Positions 1 through 9,748 of a stretch of DNA of 64,000 nucleotides are shown piece after piece. How positions within the stretch are numbered: position 1 is the stretch's first letter; every line of letters starts with the position of its first letter. A program made the position numbers and the translations under genes. The DNA is from Variovorax sp. KK3 (GTDB lineage Bacteria; Pseudomonadota; Gammaproteobacteria; Burkholderiales; Burkholderiaceae_C). The stretch covers positions 43,235 to 107,234 of the forward strand of contig NZ_LYVO01000013.1 of the NCBI RefSeq assembly GCF_001984055.1, written 5' to 3'. The notes under the pieces were generated by a model that saw nothing but the letters and a program-made list of their open reading frames with translations, was not told where the DNA came from and made no database searches.

Positions 1-612
<612 letters not shown>

Positions 613-678
613 GAATGACTCCGAATCCCCGGCAAGTAGGGACGCGCGGACGGGAATTCAAGCGAAAAGAGGCAAACC

Positions 679-1584
679 CTACACCGATTCGGGCACCGCG
701 CCAAAGAAGTCGATCATCTCGCGCCCGAGCGCGTCTTCGCCGCTGTTGAAGTGGGCCACGATCGACATGTGGTTGTGGCCGCGCATCTGGACGACCCGCG
801 GCGCGCGCCCGGACACCGCGGCCAAGCGGTGGGCGAAGGCGAGCGAATAGACGTCCAGCAGCGGGTTCTCGAACTCGGCCATGGCGATGAAGACGGGGAG
901 CGCGTGCGAGCGGTCCGCCAGGCGCATCGGCGAGCGCTGCGCATAGCGGCTCGCGTCATCGCCGAAATAGGCTCGAACGCCGGGCGCATTGGGGTTCGCG
1001 GATGACTGGTCCGCCTCCAGCCGCGCCGACACCAGCGCGATGGCGCTGGCGCGGCATGGCCCGGACCGCAGCGCCGGGTCGAAGGCATAGCCCGCGACGT
1101 GCGTGCCGCCGGCGGAGTGGCCTGCCAGGAACACCCGCCTCGGGTCGCCCCCGTGCTCGGCCACCCGGGCATGCAGCCATTCCATCGCCTGATCGACGTC
1201 CAGCGCACCGCCGGGGTACGGCGCCTCGGGGGCGAGCCGGTACTCGATGTTGGCGCCGACGAAGCCCTGGTGCGCGAACCAATACAACACGTTGTCGTAG
1301 ATGTCGGTGCTCGTCCGCTTGTCGCCGCGCACGAAGGCGCCGCCATGGACGAAAGCCATGACCGGTGCGCGACGCGCATCGAGAGGCCTGAACAGATCGA
1401 GCCGATGCCTCGCATGCGGGCCATAGGCGATGTCGCGCGTGACCGTCACGCCGCCCTTGGGCGCAGCCGCCAGCAAGGGTGCATAGGCCTCCTTCACCTG
1501 CTGGCTGTTGCCGCGCAGGTCAGTGGCCCATCGCGGGCCGAGGTCGGCCATCAGGGCGCGCAGCGTCGCAGGGCCTTCGATCAT
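679..1584 (-). CDS. alpha/beta hydrolase, HSL-type esterase
   Basis: A 301-residue alpha/beta hydrolase of the hormone-sensitive-lipase/carboxylesterase class. It has the oxyanion motif HGG at 80-82, the nucleophile elbow GHSAGG at 155-160 (Ser157) and a late histidine in RGHNHMS (His270 or 272). There is no signal peptide, so a cytoplasmic esterase is likely; the substrate is unknown. The ATG at MIEGPATLR is chosen because GGAGG precedes it by about 11 nt. It lies 16 nt after a Bug-type receptor gene on the same strand, suggesting joint transcription with that receptor and perhaps hydrolysis of an ester the cell imports. Confidence 0.85.
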   Translation of the reverse strand: MIEGPATLRALMADLGPRWATDLRGNSQQVKEAYAPLLAAAPKGGVTVTRDIAYGPHARHRLDLFRPLDARRAPVMAFVHGGAFVRGDKRTSTDIYDNVLYWFAHQGFVGANIEYRLAPEAPYPGGALDVDQAMEWLHARVAEHGGDPRRVFLAGHSAGGTHVAGYAFDPALRSGPCRASAIALVSARLEADQSSANPNAPGVRAYFGDDASRYAQRSPMRLADRSHALPVFIAMAEFENPLLDVYSLAFAHRLAAVSGRAPRVVQMRGHNHMSIVAHFNSGEDALGREMIDFFGAVPESV

Positions 1585-1600
1585 CGACGGTGTCCTCCGC

Positions 1601-2587
1601 TCACTGCGCGAGGCCCGCGTTCTTGAGCACGGTCGCCCATTTGCCTGCCTCGTCGCGCGAGAACTTCGCGAAGGCGTCTGCGCTGCCCCGATCGGGCTCC
1701 GCGCCGAGTTCCTGCAAGCGCTTCTGCATGTCGGGCGCCTGGACCACGGCCGAGATCTCGGCGTTGAGCCGGTCCAGCACCGGCCTGGGCAGCCCGGCCG
1801 GCGCAAACACGCCGAACCACGCGCTGACCTCGTAGCCGGGCAAGCCACTTTCGATCGCAGTGGGCACGTCGGGCAACAGCGAGCTGCGGGTTCGCCCGGT
1901 CAGGGCCAGCGCCTTGAGCTTGCCCGACTGAACGTATGGCAAGGCGGTGGCCTGCAGGTCGAACATCAGCGGCAAGTGGCCGGCCACCACGTCGTTGAGC
2001 GCCGGTGCACTGCCCTTGTAAGGCACGTGCAGCAGCCGGATGCCGGCCGCCGTGGCCAGCAACTCGCCGGCCAGGTGGTTCGAGGTGCCCGGCCCGGCCG
2101 ATGCGTAGCCGAGTTCGCCGGGCTTCGCCTTGGCTTGCGCGATGACGTCGGCGACGCTCTTCCCGGCAAAGGACGGATGGGCCACCAGCACGAACGGAAT
2201 CGAGGCCACCGGTGCGACGGCAGTGAAGTCCTTCACCGGGTCGTAGCCCACCTTGTTCATCGCCGGGTTGATGGCCTGAGAGCTGACGGTGCCCATCAGC
2301 AGCGTGTAGCCGTCGGCCGCTGCGCCGGCCACGTGCTTGGCGCCGATCGCGGTACCGGCACCGGCGCGGTTGTCGATGACCACCGGCTGCCCCAGCCGAT
2401 CGGCCAGCTTCTGCCCGACGGTGCGCGCCAGGATGTCGGCCGAGCCGCCGGCCGGGTACGGCACCACCATCGTGATCGGCCGGTTCGGGTAAGTGCCCTG
2501 CGCGCCGGCCGGCGGCGGCAGCGCGATGGCGCCGGCGAGTGCCAAGGCACTGCCGCCGAGAATCCTCATCCATGGACGGGCTGTCAT
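1601..2587 (-). CDS. Bug-family tripartite tricarboxylate transporter substrate-binding protein
   Basis: Periplasmic solute receptor of the Bug (TctC) family, 328 residues. A signal peptide ends near AGA29. The mature protein starts with the family's first ligand loop (VVPYPAGGSAD, about 41-51) and carries DNRAGAGTAIG near 78 and the late VFAPAGLP segment. Such receptors bind carboxylates or other small polar compounds. No TctA or TctB membrane genes are present, so this is an orphan receptor, which is common in Comamonadaceae and Bordetella. GAGGAG stands 7 nt before the ATG. It sits between the esterase and the ferritin-like gene on one strand, probably one transcript. The ligand cannot be read from the sequence. 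Confidence 0.9.
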   Translation of the reverse strand: MTARPWMRILGGSALALAGAIALPPPAGAQGTYPNRPITMVVPYPAGGSADILARTVGQKLADRLGQPVVIDNRAGAGTAIGAKHVAGAAADGYTLLMGTVSSQAINPAMNKVGYDPVKDFTAVAPVASIPFVLVAHPSFAGKSVADVIAQAKAKPGELGYASAGPGTSNHLAGELLATAAGIRLLHVPYKGSAPALNDVVAGHLPLMFDLQATALPYVQSGKLKALALTGRTRSSLLPDVPTAIESGLPGYEVSAWFGVFAPAGLPRPVLDRLNAEISAVVQAPDMQKRLQELGAEPDRGSADAFAKFSRDEAGKWATVLKNAGLAQ

Positions 2588-2597
2588 GACAGACTCC

Positions 2598-3512
2598 TCA
2601 GTGCGTCGCCACCGCGGCCCGATCGACCTCTGGCACTTCCGGTATCTCGACGCCATAGGGCGCCACGTCGCTGCGGATCTGCTCCAGGGCACGCCGGATG
2701 ATCTCGATCTCTTGATCGGGATGGGTGGCACCCAGCCCATGCTCGGCCGCCAGGGCCCGGTTGCGCCCGGCCCGCGCACGCTCGTCGAGGGGCAGGTTGA
2801 CCACCGCGTACACGCCGTTGAGCAGGCTGCCGCGCAGCTTCTTGGCCACCTTTTCGCCCAGCATTCGCCGGTCGTCGGCCGACAGCTCGGAGAAAAAGCG
2901 CCGCATGATGATGCGGCCGAACTGGATATGGCGCGCCTCGTCGCGCAGGATGAGCTGGCAGGCCGTGCGGATCGACTTGTAGCGCGCGTTTTCGTAGCGC
3001 GCCTGCAGCAGTTCGCCGGAAAGCTGCTCGAACAGCGTGTTGACCGCCAACCCGGCGAAGAAGGACATGGCCTTCTCGTCGCGCTCGTCGTGGAAGCGCG
3101 GGATCACGGCCTTGAAGTAGTCGGCGCGCGGCTCGGCCTGGTAGCCGGCCAGGCCGCGCGCCACCATGAACGAGGCCTCGTGATGGCGCAGTTCCTCGGC
3201 GATGAAGTTGACGATGTGCTGCTTGATCTCGAAGGGCTGGTGCGCGAACACCGCTTCGCGCAGCCGCTCGGTGCCGTACGGAATGGCGCCGTGCTCCATC
3301 CAGGCACGCAAGCTCCACCATTCGGCGCCGGCTTCGCGCACATCGGCCGGCAGATCGGCATCGCGGATGTCCGAGAAGTCGATGCCGACCGGATTCCACG
3401 CCAGTTCGCGGGCCTGTTCGCACAGGCGCCAGACCTCGGGGTATTCGATCTCGGACTTGATGGGATAGGGGTTGGGAACGGGCGTGAGTTCTTCCAGGAG
3501 AGAGGGCTGCAT
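2598..3512 (-). CDS. ferritin-like diiron protein, possible oxygenase
   Basis: A 304-residue helical protein with the ligand pattern of ferritin-like diiron carboxylate enzymes: E74, E107xxH110, E162 and E192xxH195. The spacings E74-E107 (33) and E162-E192 (30) resemble those between bacterioferritin ligands. RDEARHIQFG at 190-199 recalls the last diiron helix of RNR-R2-like and AurF-like oxygenases, although the extra AurF histidine four residues before the last Glu is not there (Ile188). Function unknown; a small-molecule oxygenase or demethylase is an inference from its place upstream of a Bug receptor and an esterase, divergent from a LysR regulator. The ATG at MQPSLLEEL was taken because the family-like sequence begins there. 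Confidence 0.7.
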   Translation of the reverse strand: MQPSLLEELTPVPNPYPIKSEIEYPEVWRLCEQARELAWNPVGIDFSDIRDADLPADVREAGAEWWSLRAWMEHGAIPYGTERLREAVFAHQPFEIKQHIVNFIAEELRHHEASFMVARGLAGYQAEPRADYFKAVIPRFHDERDEKAMSFFAGLAVNTLFEQLSGELLQARYENARYKSIRTACQLILRDEARHIQFGRIIMRRFFSELSADDRRMLGEKVAKKLRGSLLNGVYAVVNLPLDERARAGRNRALAAEHGLGATHPDQEIEIIRRALEQIRSDVAPYGVEIPEVPEVDRAAVATH

Positions 3513-3671
3513 CGTGGGACTTTCGTGGGTTTTGCAGGAAGTCGGTTCGCGTTGGGAGGCAACGTGAAGCACATGCTGCGCCTGGGTACGTGTTCCGTCC
3601 AATACCGTTTTCAGGGGCTGGTGATAGGCGATCACGATCACCAGCCTTGGCACCGTCCCTAGAATGCCGCG

Positions 3672-4565
3672 ATGGACCTGCGTCAGCTTCGCCAGTTCGT
3701 CGCCGTCGCGGAAGAGCGCAGTTTTCGCCGCGCGGCGGAGCGCCTGCACGTGTCGCAGCCGCCGCTGTCGGTGGCGGTGCAGCGGCTCGAGGCCGAGGTG
3801 GGCGCCACCCTGCTCGACCGCACGCGCCACCACGTGCGGCTGACGGTGGCCGGCGAGGCCTTCCTGCGCGAGGCCCGGCGCACGCTGGCCCATGCGCAGT
3901 TGTCGGTCGAGATCGCACAACGCGCCGCGGCCGGCAAGCTGGGCGCGCTGCGGCTGTCCTTCGTGCCCAGCGCCGCGCTCGACGTGGTGCCGCAATTGCT
4001 GCGGCGCTTTCGCCAGGACTACCCCGACGTCAAGCTGGTACTGACCGGCGACACCACGTCGCAGCAGATGGCAGCGCTGCTCAACGGGGCGACGGACGTC
4101 GGCATCGTGGTGCCGCCGCTGCACGATGCGGGCGACTTCCGCGTTCAGCCTTATTGCGAGCAGGAACTGATGCTCGCGGTGCCCGACACCCATCCGCTCG
4201 CGCATCAGAAGCGCGTGCAGTTGCGCGATCTGGCATCGGAAAGCTTCGTCGGCTTTCCGTTCAAGGAAGGGCCCGGCTTCGAGAGCGTGGTGATGGCGGC
4301 GTGTCAGGACTGCGGCTTCATCCCGAACTTCGTGCAGGTGGCGGCGCAGATGCAGACCATCCTGGCGCTGGTGGGCGGCGGGCTCGGCATCGCGCTGGTG
4401 CCGCAGGCCATGCAGGCGGTGCAGACCGCCCACGTGCACTACGTGCAGGTGCGGCGGCGCAACGTATCGGTCAAGTACCAGTTGGGCCTGGCCTATCGCC
4501 CGTCCAACAACAACCCTGCGCTCGCGGCCTTCATCTCGATGGCGCATCGCCTGCGACGGCGATGA
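3672..4565 (+). CDS. LysR-family transcriptional regulator
   Basis: A 297-residue LysR regulator. An N-terminal winged helix-turn-helix (about 1-60, with SFRRAAERLHVSQPPLS as the recognition region) is followed by a periplasmic-binding-like effector domain (about 90-295). It is divergent from the ferritin-like gene, with 159 bp between start codons, and is followed on its own strand by a second Bug receptor. The usual expectation is control of the divergent esterase/receptor/diiron operon and perhaps of the downstream receptor; the inducer is unknown. Length and domain order are normal. Confidence 0.92.
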   Translation: MDLRQLRQFVAVAEERSFRRAAERLHVSQPPLSVAVQRLEAEVGATLLDRTRHHVRLTVAGEAFLREARRTLAHAQLSVEIAQRAAAGKLGALRLSFVPSAALDVVPQLLRRFRQDYPDVKLVLTGDTTSQQMAALLNGATDVGIVVPPLHDAGDFRVQPYCEQELMLAVPDTHPLAHQKRVQLRDLASESFVGFPFKEGPGFESVVMAACQDCGFIPNFVQVAAQMQTILALVGGGLGIALVPQAMQAVQTAHVHYVQVRRRNVSVKYQLGLAYRPSNNNPALAAFISMAHRLRRR

Positions 4566-4678
4566 TGCCTTCGCACTGCGTCGTCACGCGGCCGGCTCGT
4601 TCAGAATATCGCCCTGCCGTGGAGCGGGCACGCCGGTTGCTCGCACCTCGTACCTTCCTCAATCGACTGGAGTCGCAC

Positions 4679-5671
4679 ATGTTCTCTTCAAGGATGCCGC
4701 GCGCATCGCGCCGTGTCTTCACGCTCGGGCTGGCCGCCGCGGCGGTCGGTCTCGCCGGGCTTGCGCAGGCGCAGCAAGGCGCGCCGATCAAGCTGCTCGT
4801 CGGCTTTCCGGCCGGCGCAGGAACCGATGCCATCGCCCGCACGCTGGGCGAAAAGCTCAAGGACGAACTGGGTGCGCCCGTGGTGGTCGAAAACCGCGCA
4901 GGCGCCGGTGGGCAGATCGCAGCCCAGGCGCTCAAGGCTGCCGCGCCCGATGGCCACACGCTGTTCCTGACGCACGACCACTCCATCTCGATCCTGCCGC
5001 AGGTGGTGAAGAACCCGGGTTTCAACCCGTCGGCCGACTTCGTGCCGGTCGCCGGCTTCGCCACCTTCGCCAACGTGCTGGCCGTCTCGGGCGGCACACC
5101 TGCCAAGAGCCTGGACGAGTACATCAAGTGGACGCGCACCCAGCGCGGCGGCAAAGAGACGATCGGCGTGCCGGCCCCGGGCTCGATCCCCGAATTCCTC
5201 GTGAAGATGATCGCGACCAAGTACAAGGTCGACGTGCAGGCCGCGCCCTACCGCGGCAGCGCCCCCATGACGGCCGACATGCTGGGCAACCAGATCAGCG
5301 CCGGCATCGCTTCGGTACCCGACTTCATCGAGAACCACCGCGCGGGCAAGGTGCGCATCGTGGCCGTGATCGGCAGCAAGCGCCAGGCCCTGCTGCCGCA
5401 AGTGCCGACCTTCACCGAACTCGGCTTCGCCAATCTGGAAGACCTGCCCTACTACGGCGTGTTCGCGCCCGTAGGCACGCCGCAGCCGGTGATCGACCGC
5501 TTCGGCGCGGCCCTGCAGAAGGTGCTGGCCATGCCGGACATCAAGCAGAAGCTGACCACGCTGGGCTTGACCGTGGCCTACGAGCCGCAGGGTCAGTTCG
5601 CGGGACGCGTGCGCACGTACACGCAGACATGGGAGCAGATCATCCAGCGGAGCGGGTTCACGCCACAGTAG
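4679..5671 (+). CDS. Bug-family substrate-binding protein, likely Tat-exported
   Basis: A second orphan Bug/TctC-type receptor, 330 residues. The export signal carries SRRVFTLG (about 10-17), a twin-arginine pattern, with probable cleavage after AQA31. The ligand-loop sequence LLVGFPAGAGTDA (39-51) and VENRAGAGGQ follow. Unlike the receptor at 1601-2587, it has HDHSIS in the region after the first domain, so the two probably bind different ligands. It lies 113 bp after the LysR gene on the same strand. GGAG precedes the ATG by about 8 nt. No membrane components of a tripartite transporter are in the window. Confidence 0.9.
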   Translation: MFSSRMPRASRRVFTLGLAAAAVGLAGLAQAQQGAPIKLLVGFPAGAGTDAIARTLGEKLKDELGAPVVVENRAGAGGQIAAQALKAAAPDGHTLFLTHDHSISILPQVVKNPGFNPSADFVPVAGFATFANVLAVSGGTPAKSLDEYIKWTRTQRGGKETIGVPAPGSIPEFLVKMIATKYKVDVQAAPYRGSAPMTADMLGNQISAGIASVPDFIENHRAGKVRIVAVIGSKRQALLPQVPTFTELGFANLEDLPYYGVFAPVGTPQPVIDRFGAALQKVLAMPDIKQKLTTLGLTVAYEPQGQFAGRVRTYTQTWEQIIQRSGFTPQ

Positions 5672-5694
5672 GTGTCGGCGGCCGGTGCCGGCGC

Positions 5695-6171
5695 TCAGGC
5701 GTTGCGCGCTTCGATGCCCCAGCGCGCCAGGGCCGCATCGTCGTCCACGCGCGCATCGACCCAGCGCGCGCCCTCGGGCGTCTGTTCCTTCTTCCAGAAC
5801 GGCGCCTGGGTCTTGAGGTAGTCCATGAGGAACTCGCAGGCCTGAAAGCTCTGACCGCGGTGCGCCGAGATGACGGCGACCATCATGATCTGGTCCAGCG
5901 GTTGCAGCAGCCCCACGCGGTGGACCACGCGCGCACCGAGGATGTCGAATCGGCGATGGGCCTCGTCGATCATGGCCTCGATGGATTTCTCGGTCATGCC
6001 GGGGTAGTGCTCCAGCTCCATCGAGACAACGTCGCTGCCGTCGTTGCGGTCACGCACGGTGCCGATGAAGCTGCACACCGCGCCGATGCGCCTGTCGTCC
6101 TCGCGCAGCGCGGCGACCTCCTGCGCGAGGTCGAAATCGGCTGTCTGGATGGAAACTCGGGGGCCGGGCAT
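5695..6171 (-). CDS. moaE: molybdopterin synthase large subunit MoaE
   Basis: The 158-residue large subunit of molybdopterin synthase, which inserts two sulfurs into cyclic pyranopterin monophosphate using MoaD thiocarboxylate. K120 (in DYLK) and K127 (in PFWKKE) align with the catalytic lysines K119 and K126 of E. coli MoaE. HRVG and SAHRG, also conserved, are present. I use the ATG at MPGPRVSI; an in-frame ATG 69 nt further upstream would add an unrelated tail. The ribosome site is weak for either. It is the last gene of the minus-strand run moeA-moaD-moaE. Confidence 0.93.
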   Translation of the reverse strand: MPGPRVSIQTADFDLAQEVAALREDDRRIGAVCSFIGTVRDRNDGSDVVSMELEHYPGMTEKSIEAMIDEAHRRFDILGARVVHRVGLLQPLDQIMMVAVISAHRGQSFQACEFLMDYLKTQAPFWKKEQTPEGARWVDARVDDDAALARWGIEARNA

Positions 6172-6274
6172 GCCCGGATTGTGGCACCGCCGATTCACCG
6201 CGCCTGTGGGAGCGACGTGCACTGCACAAGTCGGAGGCAACGTTGGTGGAGGCGCTTTTCGCTGCAGGCCGCGC

Positions 6275-6529
6275 TCAGCCGCCCGTGACCGGCGGGAAGA
6301 AGGCGACTTCCTGCCCTTCCTGCAGGGGCGCGGTCTCGGCGCTCATGACCTGGTCCAGCGCCATGCGCACGGCATTGCCGCGGGCCAGGGCGGCTGCGTG
6401 GGGCTCGCCGCGGGCGATCAGCTCGTCGCGCAGTGCGCCGAGGTCGGCCGCATCGGTCTGGACCGTTTCGCTGCCGGTGCCCAGCGCTTCGCGCACCGAG
6501 GCGAAATAGCGCACGGTGACCTTCTTCAT
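6275..6529 (-). CDS. moaD: molybdopterin synthase sulfur-carrier subunit MoaD
   Basis: An 84-residue beta-grasp sulfur carrier ending in VTGG, the C-terminal Gly-Gly that is adenylated and converted to a thiocarboxylate for molybdopterin synthase. The N-terminus KKVTVRYFASVREALG is typical of MoaD. The ATG lies only 2 nt after the moeA stop codon, so translational coupling is likely. moaE follows about 100 nt downstream. The activating enzyme MoeB is not in this window. Confidence 0.93.
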   Translation of the reverse strand: MKKVTVRYFASVREALGTGSETVQTDAADLGALRDELIARGEPHAAALARGNAVRMALDQVMSAETAPLQEGQEVAFFPPVTGG

Positions 6530-6531
6530 GC

Positions 6532-7779
6532 TCAGCCCAGCAGCGAGGCGAAAGGAATGAACTGCACCATGTCGCCGGCCTTGAAGGGCTGGCCTGCGGG
6601 CGTGTCGATCACGCCATCGCCCCAGACCATCGAGGTCAGCACGCCCGAACTTTGGTTGGAGAACAGGTCGAGTCCGCCTGCCGCATTGCGGCGCGCACGC
6701 AGGAACTCGCGCCGGCGGTCGGCGCGCGGCCAGTCGAAATCGGCGCGCATCGCGACCGGCTCGGGCGCCACGCGATGCACGCCTTGCAAGGTCAGCAGGA
6801 AGGGACGCACCAGCAGCAGGAAGGTGAGAAAGCTCGAAACCGGATTGCCTGGCAGCCCGGTGAGGTGTGCATTGCCGATGCGGCCATAGGCGAAGGGCTT
6901 GCCAGGCTTCATCGACAGCGACCACAGGTCGAGCTGGCCGAGCGCCTGCACGGCGGCTTTGATGTGGTCTTCTTCACCCACCGAGACGCCGCCGGTGGTG
7001 ATGATCAAGTCGCTGCGCGCCGACGCACTGCGCAGAGCCTCGATGGTCGCATCGCGGCGGTCGGGCACGATGCCCAGGTCATGAACCTCGCAACCCAGCC
7101 GATGCAGCAGGGCACGCATGAAAAAGCGGTTGGAGTTGTAGATGGAGCCCGGCTTCATCGCCTCGGGCGCCACTTCGCCAGGCATGACAAGTTCGTCGCC
7201 TGTGGACAGCAGGGTCACGCGCGGGCGCTTCGACACCTCCAGGCGATCGAGTCCGACGCTTGCGGCGAGGCCCAGGCCCGCAGGCGTCAGGCGCTCGCCG
7301 CGCGAGAGCACCACGCCGCCGGCCGCAACGTCTTCGCCGGCACGGCGTATCCACTGGCCGGCAGCGGGTGCGATCTCGACGCGCACGCGGCCGAGGCTGC
7401 CCTCCTCCGCGAGCGCAGCCGTGTCTTCCTGCATCACCACCGCGTCGGCGCCGTCGGGAATCTGCGCGCCCGTGAAAATGCGGGCCGCCGTACCAGCCGC
7501 CAGCGGCGTGCCCACGGTGCCGGCCGGGATGCGTTGGGCCACCTGCAAGACAGCCCCGGGCTCGACGCAATCGGCGCTGCGCACGGCATAGCCGTCCATC
7601 GAGCTGTTGTCACGCGGGGGCACGGTGAGGCCGGACACCACGTCCTGCGCGAGCACGCGGCCATCCGCCTCGAAGGTCGACACGAACTCGGTGCCGAGTG
7701 GCGGGCTCGCAGCTGCGAGCAGCCGCGCGAGCGCGTCGTCCAGCGGCATCAGTGGGGGGCGTTTGGATGATTCAACCAT
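6532..7779 (-). CDS. moeA: molybdopterin molybdenumtransferase MoeA
   Basis: A 415-residue molybdopterin molybdotransferase that inserts molybdate into adenylylated molybdopterin. Recognisable segments are the domain III molybdopterin-binding part STGDELVMPGE, GGVSVGEEDHIK, MKPGKPFAYG and GLPGNPVSSF, and the early MDGYAVR motif that shapes the active site. The ATG at MVESSKRPP overlaps the end of mobB by 8 nt. It is followed almost directly by moaD. The length is normal. Confidence 0.95.
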   Translation of the reverse strand: MVESSKRPPLMPLDDALARLLAAASPPLGTEFVSTFEADGRVLAQDVVSGLTVPPRDNSSMDGYAVRSADCVEPGAVLQVAQRIPAGTVGTPLAAGTAARIFTGAQIPDGADAVVMQEDTAALAEEGSLGRVRVEIAPAAGQWIRRAGEDVAAGGVVLSRGERLTPAGLGLAASVGLDRLEVSKRPRVTLLSTGDELVMPGEVAPEAMKPGSIYNSNRFFMRALLHRLGCEVHDLGIVPDRRDATIEALRSASARSDLIITTGGVSVGEEDHIKAAVQALGQLDLWSLSMKPGKPFAYGRIGNAHLTGLPGNPVSSFLTFLLLVRPFLLTLQGVHRVAPEPVAMRADFDWPRADRRREFLRARRNAAGGLDLFSNQSSGVLTSMVWGDGVIDTPAGQPFKAGDMVQFIPFASLLG

Positions 7780-8317
7780 GGCGATTGACCTTGTACTCGA
7801 AACGGGCCGCGTTCTGCAGCAACCAGGCACCAATGCCATCGGCGTCGTTCAGGTCGAACACGGGCAGCCCGGTGGCAGTCGGCAGGCGCTCGGGCGTGTC
7901 CGTTGCGATGGCGACGATGAACTCGTCCTCCGCATAGCGCGCCGGCCGGGGTGCCTGGCCGGGCTCAGGCTCGCGCCACACCTCGATCTTGCGCAGGTCG
8001 CTGTGCTTGAAGCCTTCGACCAGCACCCAGTCCACACGCGGGTCCAGTTCTGCGATGAGTTCGTGCACGCCGAGCTGGGTGGGCCGCTCGAACTCGCGGA
8101 TCAATGCCAGGCGCTTGTCGGAAGCGACCACCACTTCGAAGGCACCGGCCTCGCGGTGGCGATAGGTGTCCTTGCCCGGATGGTCGATGTCGAACTTGTG
8201 GTGCGCGTGCTTGACCACCGAGACGCGTTGATCCTGGAGCCGGAGCACCGGGATCAGCCGTTCGACCAGCGTGGTCTTGCCGGCACCCGAATAGCCGGCG
8301 AAACCGATGGCCTTCAT
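7772..8317 (-). CDS. mobB: molybdopterin-guanine dinucleotide biosynthesis adapter MobB
   Basis: A 181-residue P-loop GTP-binding protein that assists MobA in making the guanine-dinucleotide form of the cofactor. The Walker A motif GYSGAGKT is at 8-15, followed by the MobB features VVKHAHHKFDIDHPGKDTYRH (cation-binding region) and LVEGFK. Its 3' end overlaps moeA by 8 nt, and its start lies 15 nt after the thrC stop, so it links the threonine genes to the cofactor genes in one likely transcript. MobA is not present here. Confidence 0.93.
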   Translation of the reverse strand: MKAIGFAGYSGAGKTTLVERLIPVLRLQDQRVSVVKHAHHKFDIDHPGKDTYRHREAGAFEVVVASDKRLALIREFERPTQLGVHELIAELDPRVDWVLVEGFKHSDLRKIEVWREPEPGQAPRPARYAEDEFIVAIATDTPERLPTATGLPVFDLNDADGIGAWLLQNAARFEYKVNRHG

Positions 8318-8332
8318 GCCTCGCGCGCCGGA

Positions 8333-9748
8333 TCAGTCACAGTGCTGTGCGATGTAGGCCTTGACCGCACCGACGTCGGCAGGCAACTTCACGACGCGGC
8401 GCGGCAATGCCTCGATGCCATTGAAGCGCGCCGGCCGATCGGGCGAGCGGCCCAGCGCTTCGACGATGGTCTCGGCAAACTTGATGGGCAGCGCGGTTTC
8501 CAGAACCACCATCGGCACGCCCGGCGACAGGTGCTCGCGTGCGGCCTTGAGGCCGTCGGCAGTGTGCGTGTCGATCAGCGTGGCGAAGCGCCTGTCGGTA
8601 TCGCGGATGGTCGCAAGGCGATCGGCATGGGTGCTGCGGCTGCTCGCGAAGCCGAAGCGATCGGTCGCCTGGGAGAAGGCCGGGTCGTCACTGAGGTCGA
8701 ATCGGCCTTTCGGGCCCAGATCGCCCTCGAAGAGCGCGCGCGTCTTCACTGCGTCACGGCCGACCAGGTCGAACACGAAGCGCTCGAAGTTGCTGGCCTT
8801 GGAGATGTCCATCGACGGGCTCGACGTCTCGTGCGTGTCGGCGGCCGAGCGCACGCGGTACACGCCTGTGCGGAAGAACTCGTCGAGCACGTCGTTCTCG
8901 TTGGTGGCCACGACAAGCGTGCGGATCGGCAGGCCCATCATGCGTGCCACGTGGCCGGCGCAGACGTTGCCGAAGTTGCCGGACGGGACGGTGAAGCTCA
9001 CCTGCCTGTCGTTGCTGCCCGTGGCCTGGAAGTAACCGGCGAAGTAGTAGACGACCTGCGCGAGCAGGCGTGCCCAGTTGATCGAATTGACGGTGCCGAT
9101 CCGGTACTTGCGCTTGAAGTCCAGGTCGTTCGAGACCGCCTTGACGATGTCCTGGCAATCGTCGAACACACCTGCAACGGCCAGGTTGTGGATGTTGGGG
9201 TCTTGCAGGCTGAACATCTGCGCCTGCTGGAAAGGGCTCATGCGACCGTCCGGCGACGTCATGAAGACGCGAACGCCCTGCTTGCCGCGCATGGCGTACT
9301 CGGCGGCGCTGCCGGTGTCGCCGCTGGTCGCGCCGAGGATGTTGAGCTCTTCGCCGCGGCGGCCCAGTTCGTATTCGAACAGGTTGCCCAGCAGCTGCAT
9401 GGCCATGTCCTTGAAGGCCAGTGTGGGGCCGTTGGACAGGGCTTCGAGGTACACGCCGTCCTCGAGCTCGCGCAGCGGCACGATCTCTGCCGTGCCGAAG
9501 ACTTCGGCGGTGTAGGTCTTGGCGCAGATCGCTTTCAGGTCGGCGGCAGGGATGTCGTCGATGTACAGCGAAAGCAGCTCGAAGGCCAACTCGTGGTAGC
9601 TCAGCTTGCGCCAGTTCGCGAGCGTGGCGGCATCGACTTGCGGGTAGCGCTCGGGCAGGTACAGCCCGCCGTCGGGCGCCAGACCCTCGAGCAGGATCTC
9701 GCAGAAGCGGCGGCGCTCCGGATGGCCGCGCGTCGAGAGGTAGCGCAT
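8333..9748 (-). CDS. thrC: threonine synthase
   Basis: A 471-residue PLP enzyme converting O-phosphohomoserine to threonine. The PLP lysine is K113 in TLAFKDMAMQ, and the long-form (fungal/proteobacterial class) N-terminus YLSTRG and LAPDGGLYLP are present. ILGATSGDTGSAAEYA binds the phosphate. Its ATG overlaps the hom stop by one base (TGATG), a sign of translational coupling. hom makes the homoserine that, once phosphorylated by a kinase not seen here, feeds this enzyme. Confidence 0.96.
   Translation of the reverse strand: MRYLSTRGHPERRRFCEILLEGLAPDGGLYLPERYPQVDAATLANWRKLSYHELAFELLSLYIDDIPAADLKAICAKTYTAEVFGTAEIVPLRELEDGVYLEALSNGPTLAFKDMAMQLLGNLFEYELGRRGEELNILGATSGDTGSAAEYAMRGKQGVRVFMTSPDGRMSPFQQAQMFSLQDPNIHNLAVAGVFDDCQDIVKAVSNDLDFKRKYRIGTVNSINWARLLAQVVYYFAGYFQATGSNDRQVSFTVPSGNFGNVCAGHVARMMGLPIRTLVVATNENDVLDEFFRTGVYRVRSAADTHETSSPSMDISKASNFERFVFDLVGRDAVKTRALFEGDLGPKGRFDLSDDPAFSQATDRFGFASSRSTHADRLATIRDTDRRFATLIDTHTADGLKAAREHLSPGVPMVVLETALPIKFAETIVEALGRSPDRPARFNGIEALPRRVVKLPADVGAVKAYIAQHCD

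Noticed and set aside
679..5671. A complete tripartite tricarboxylate transporter
   Set aside because: Only receptors are present; no TctA or TctB gene is in the window.
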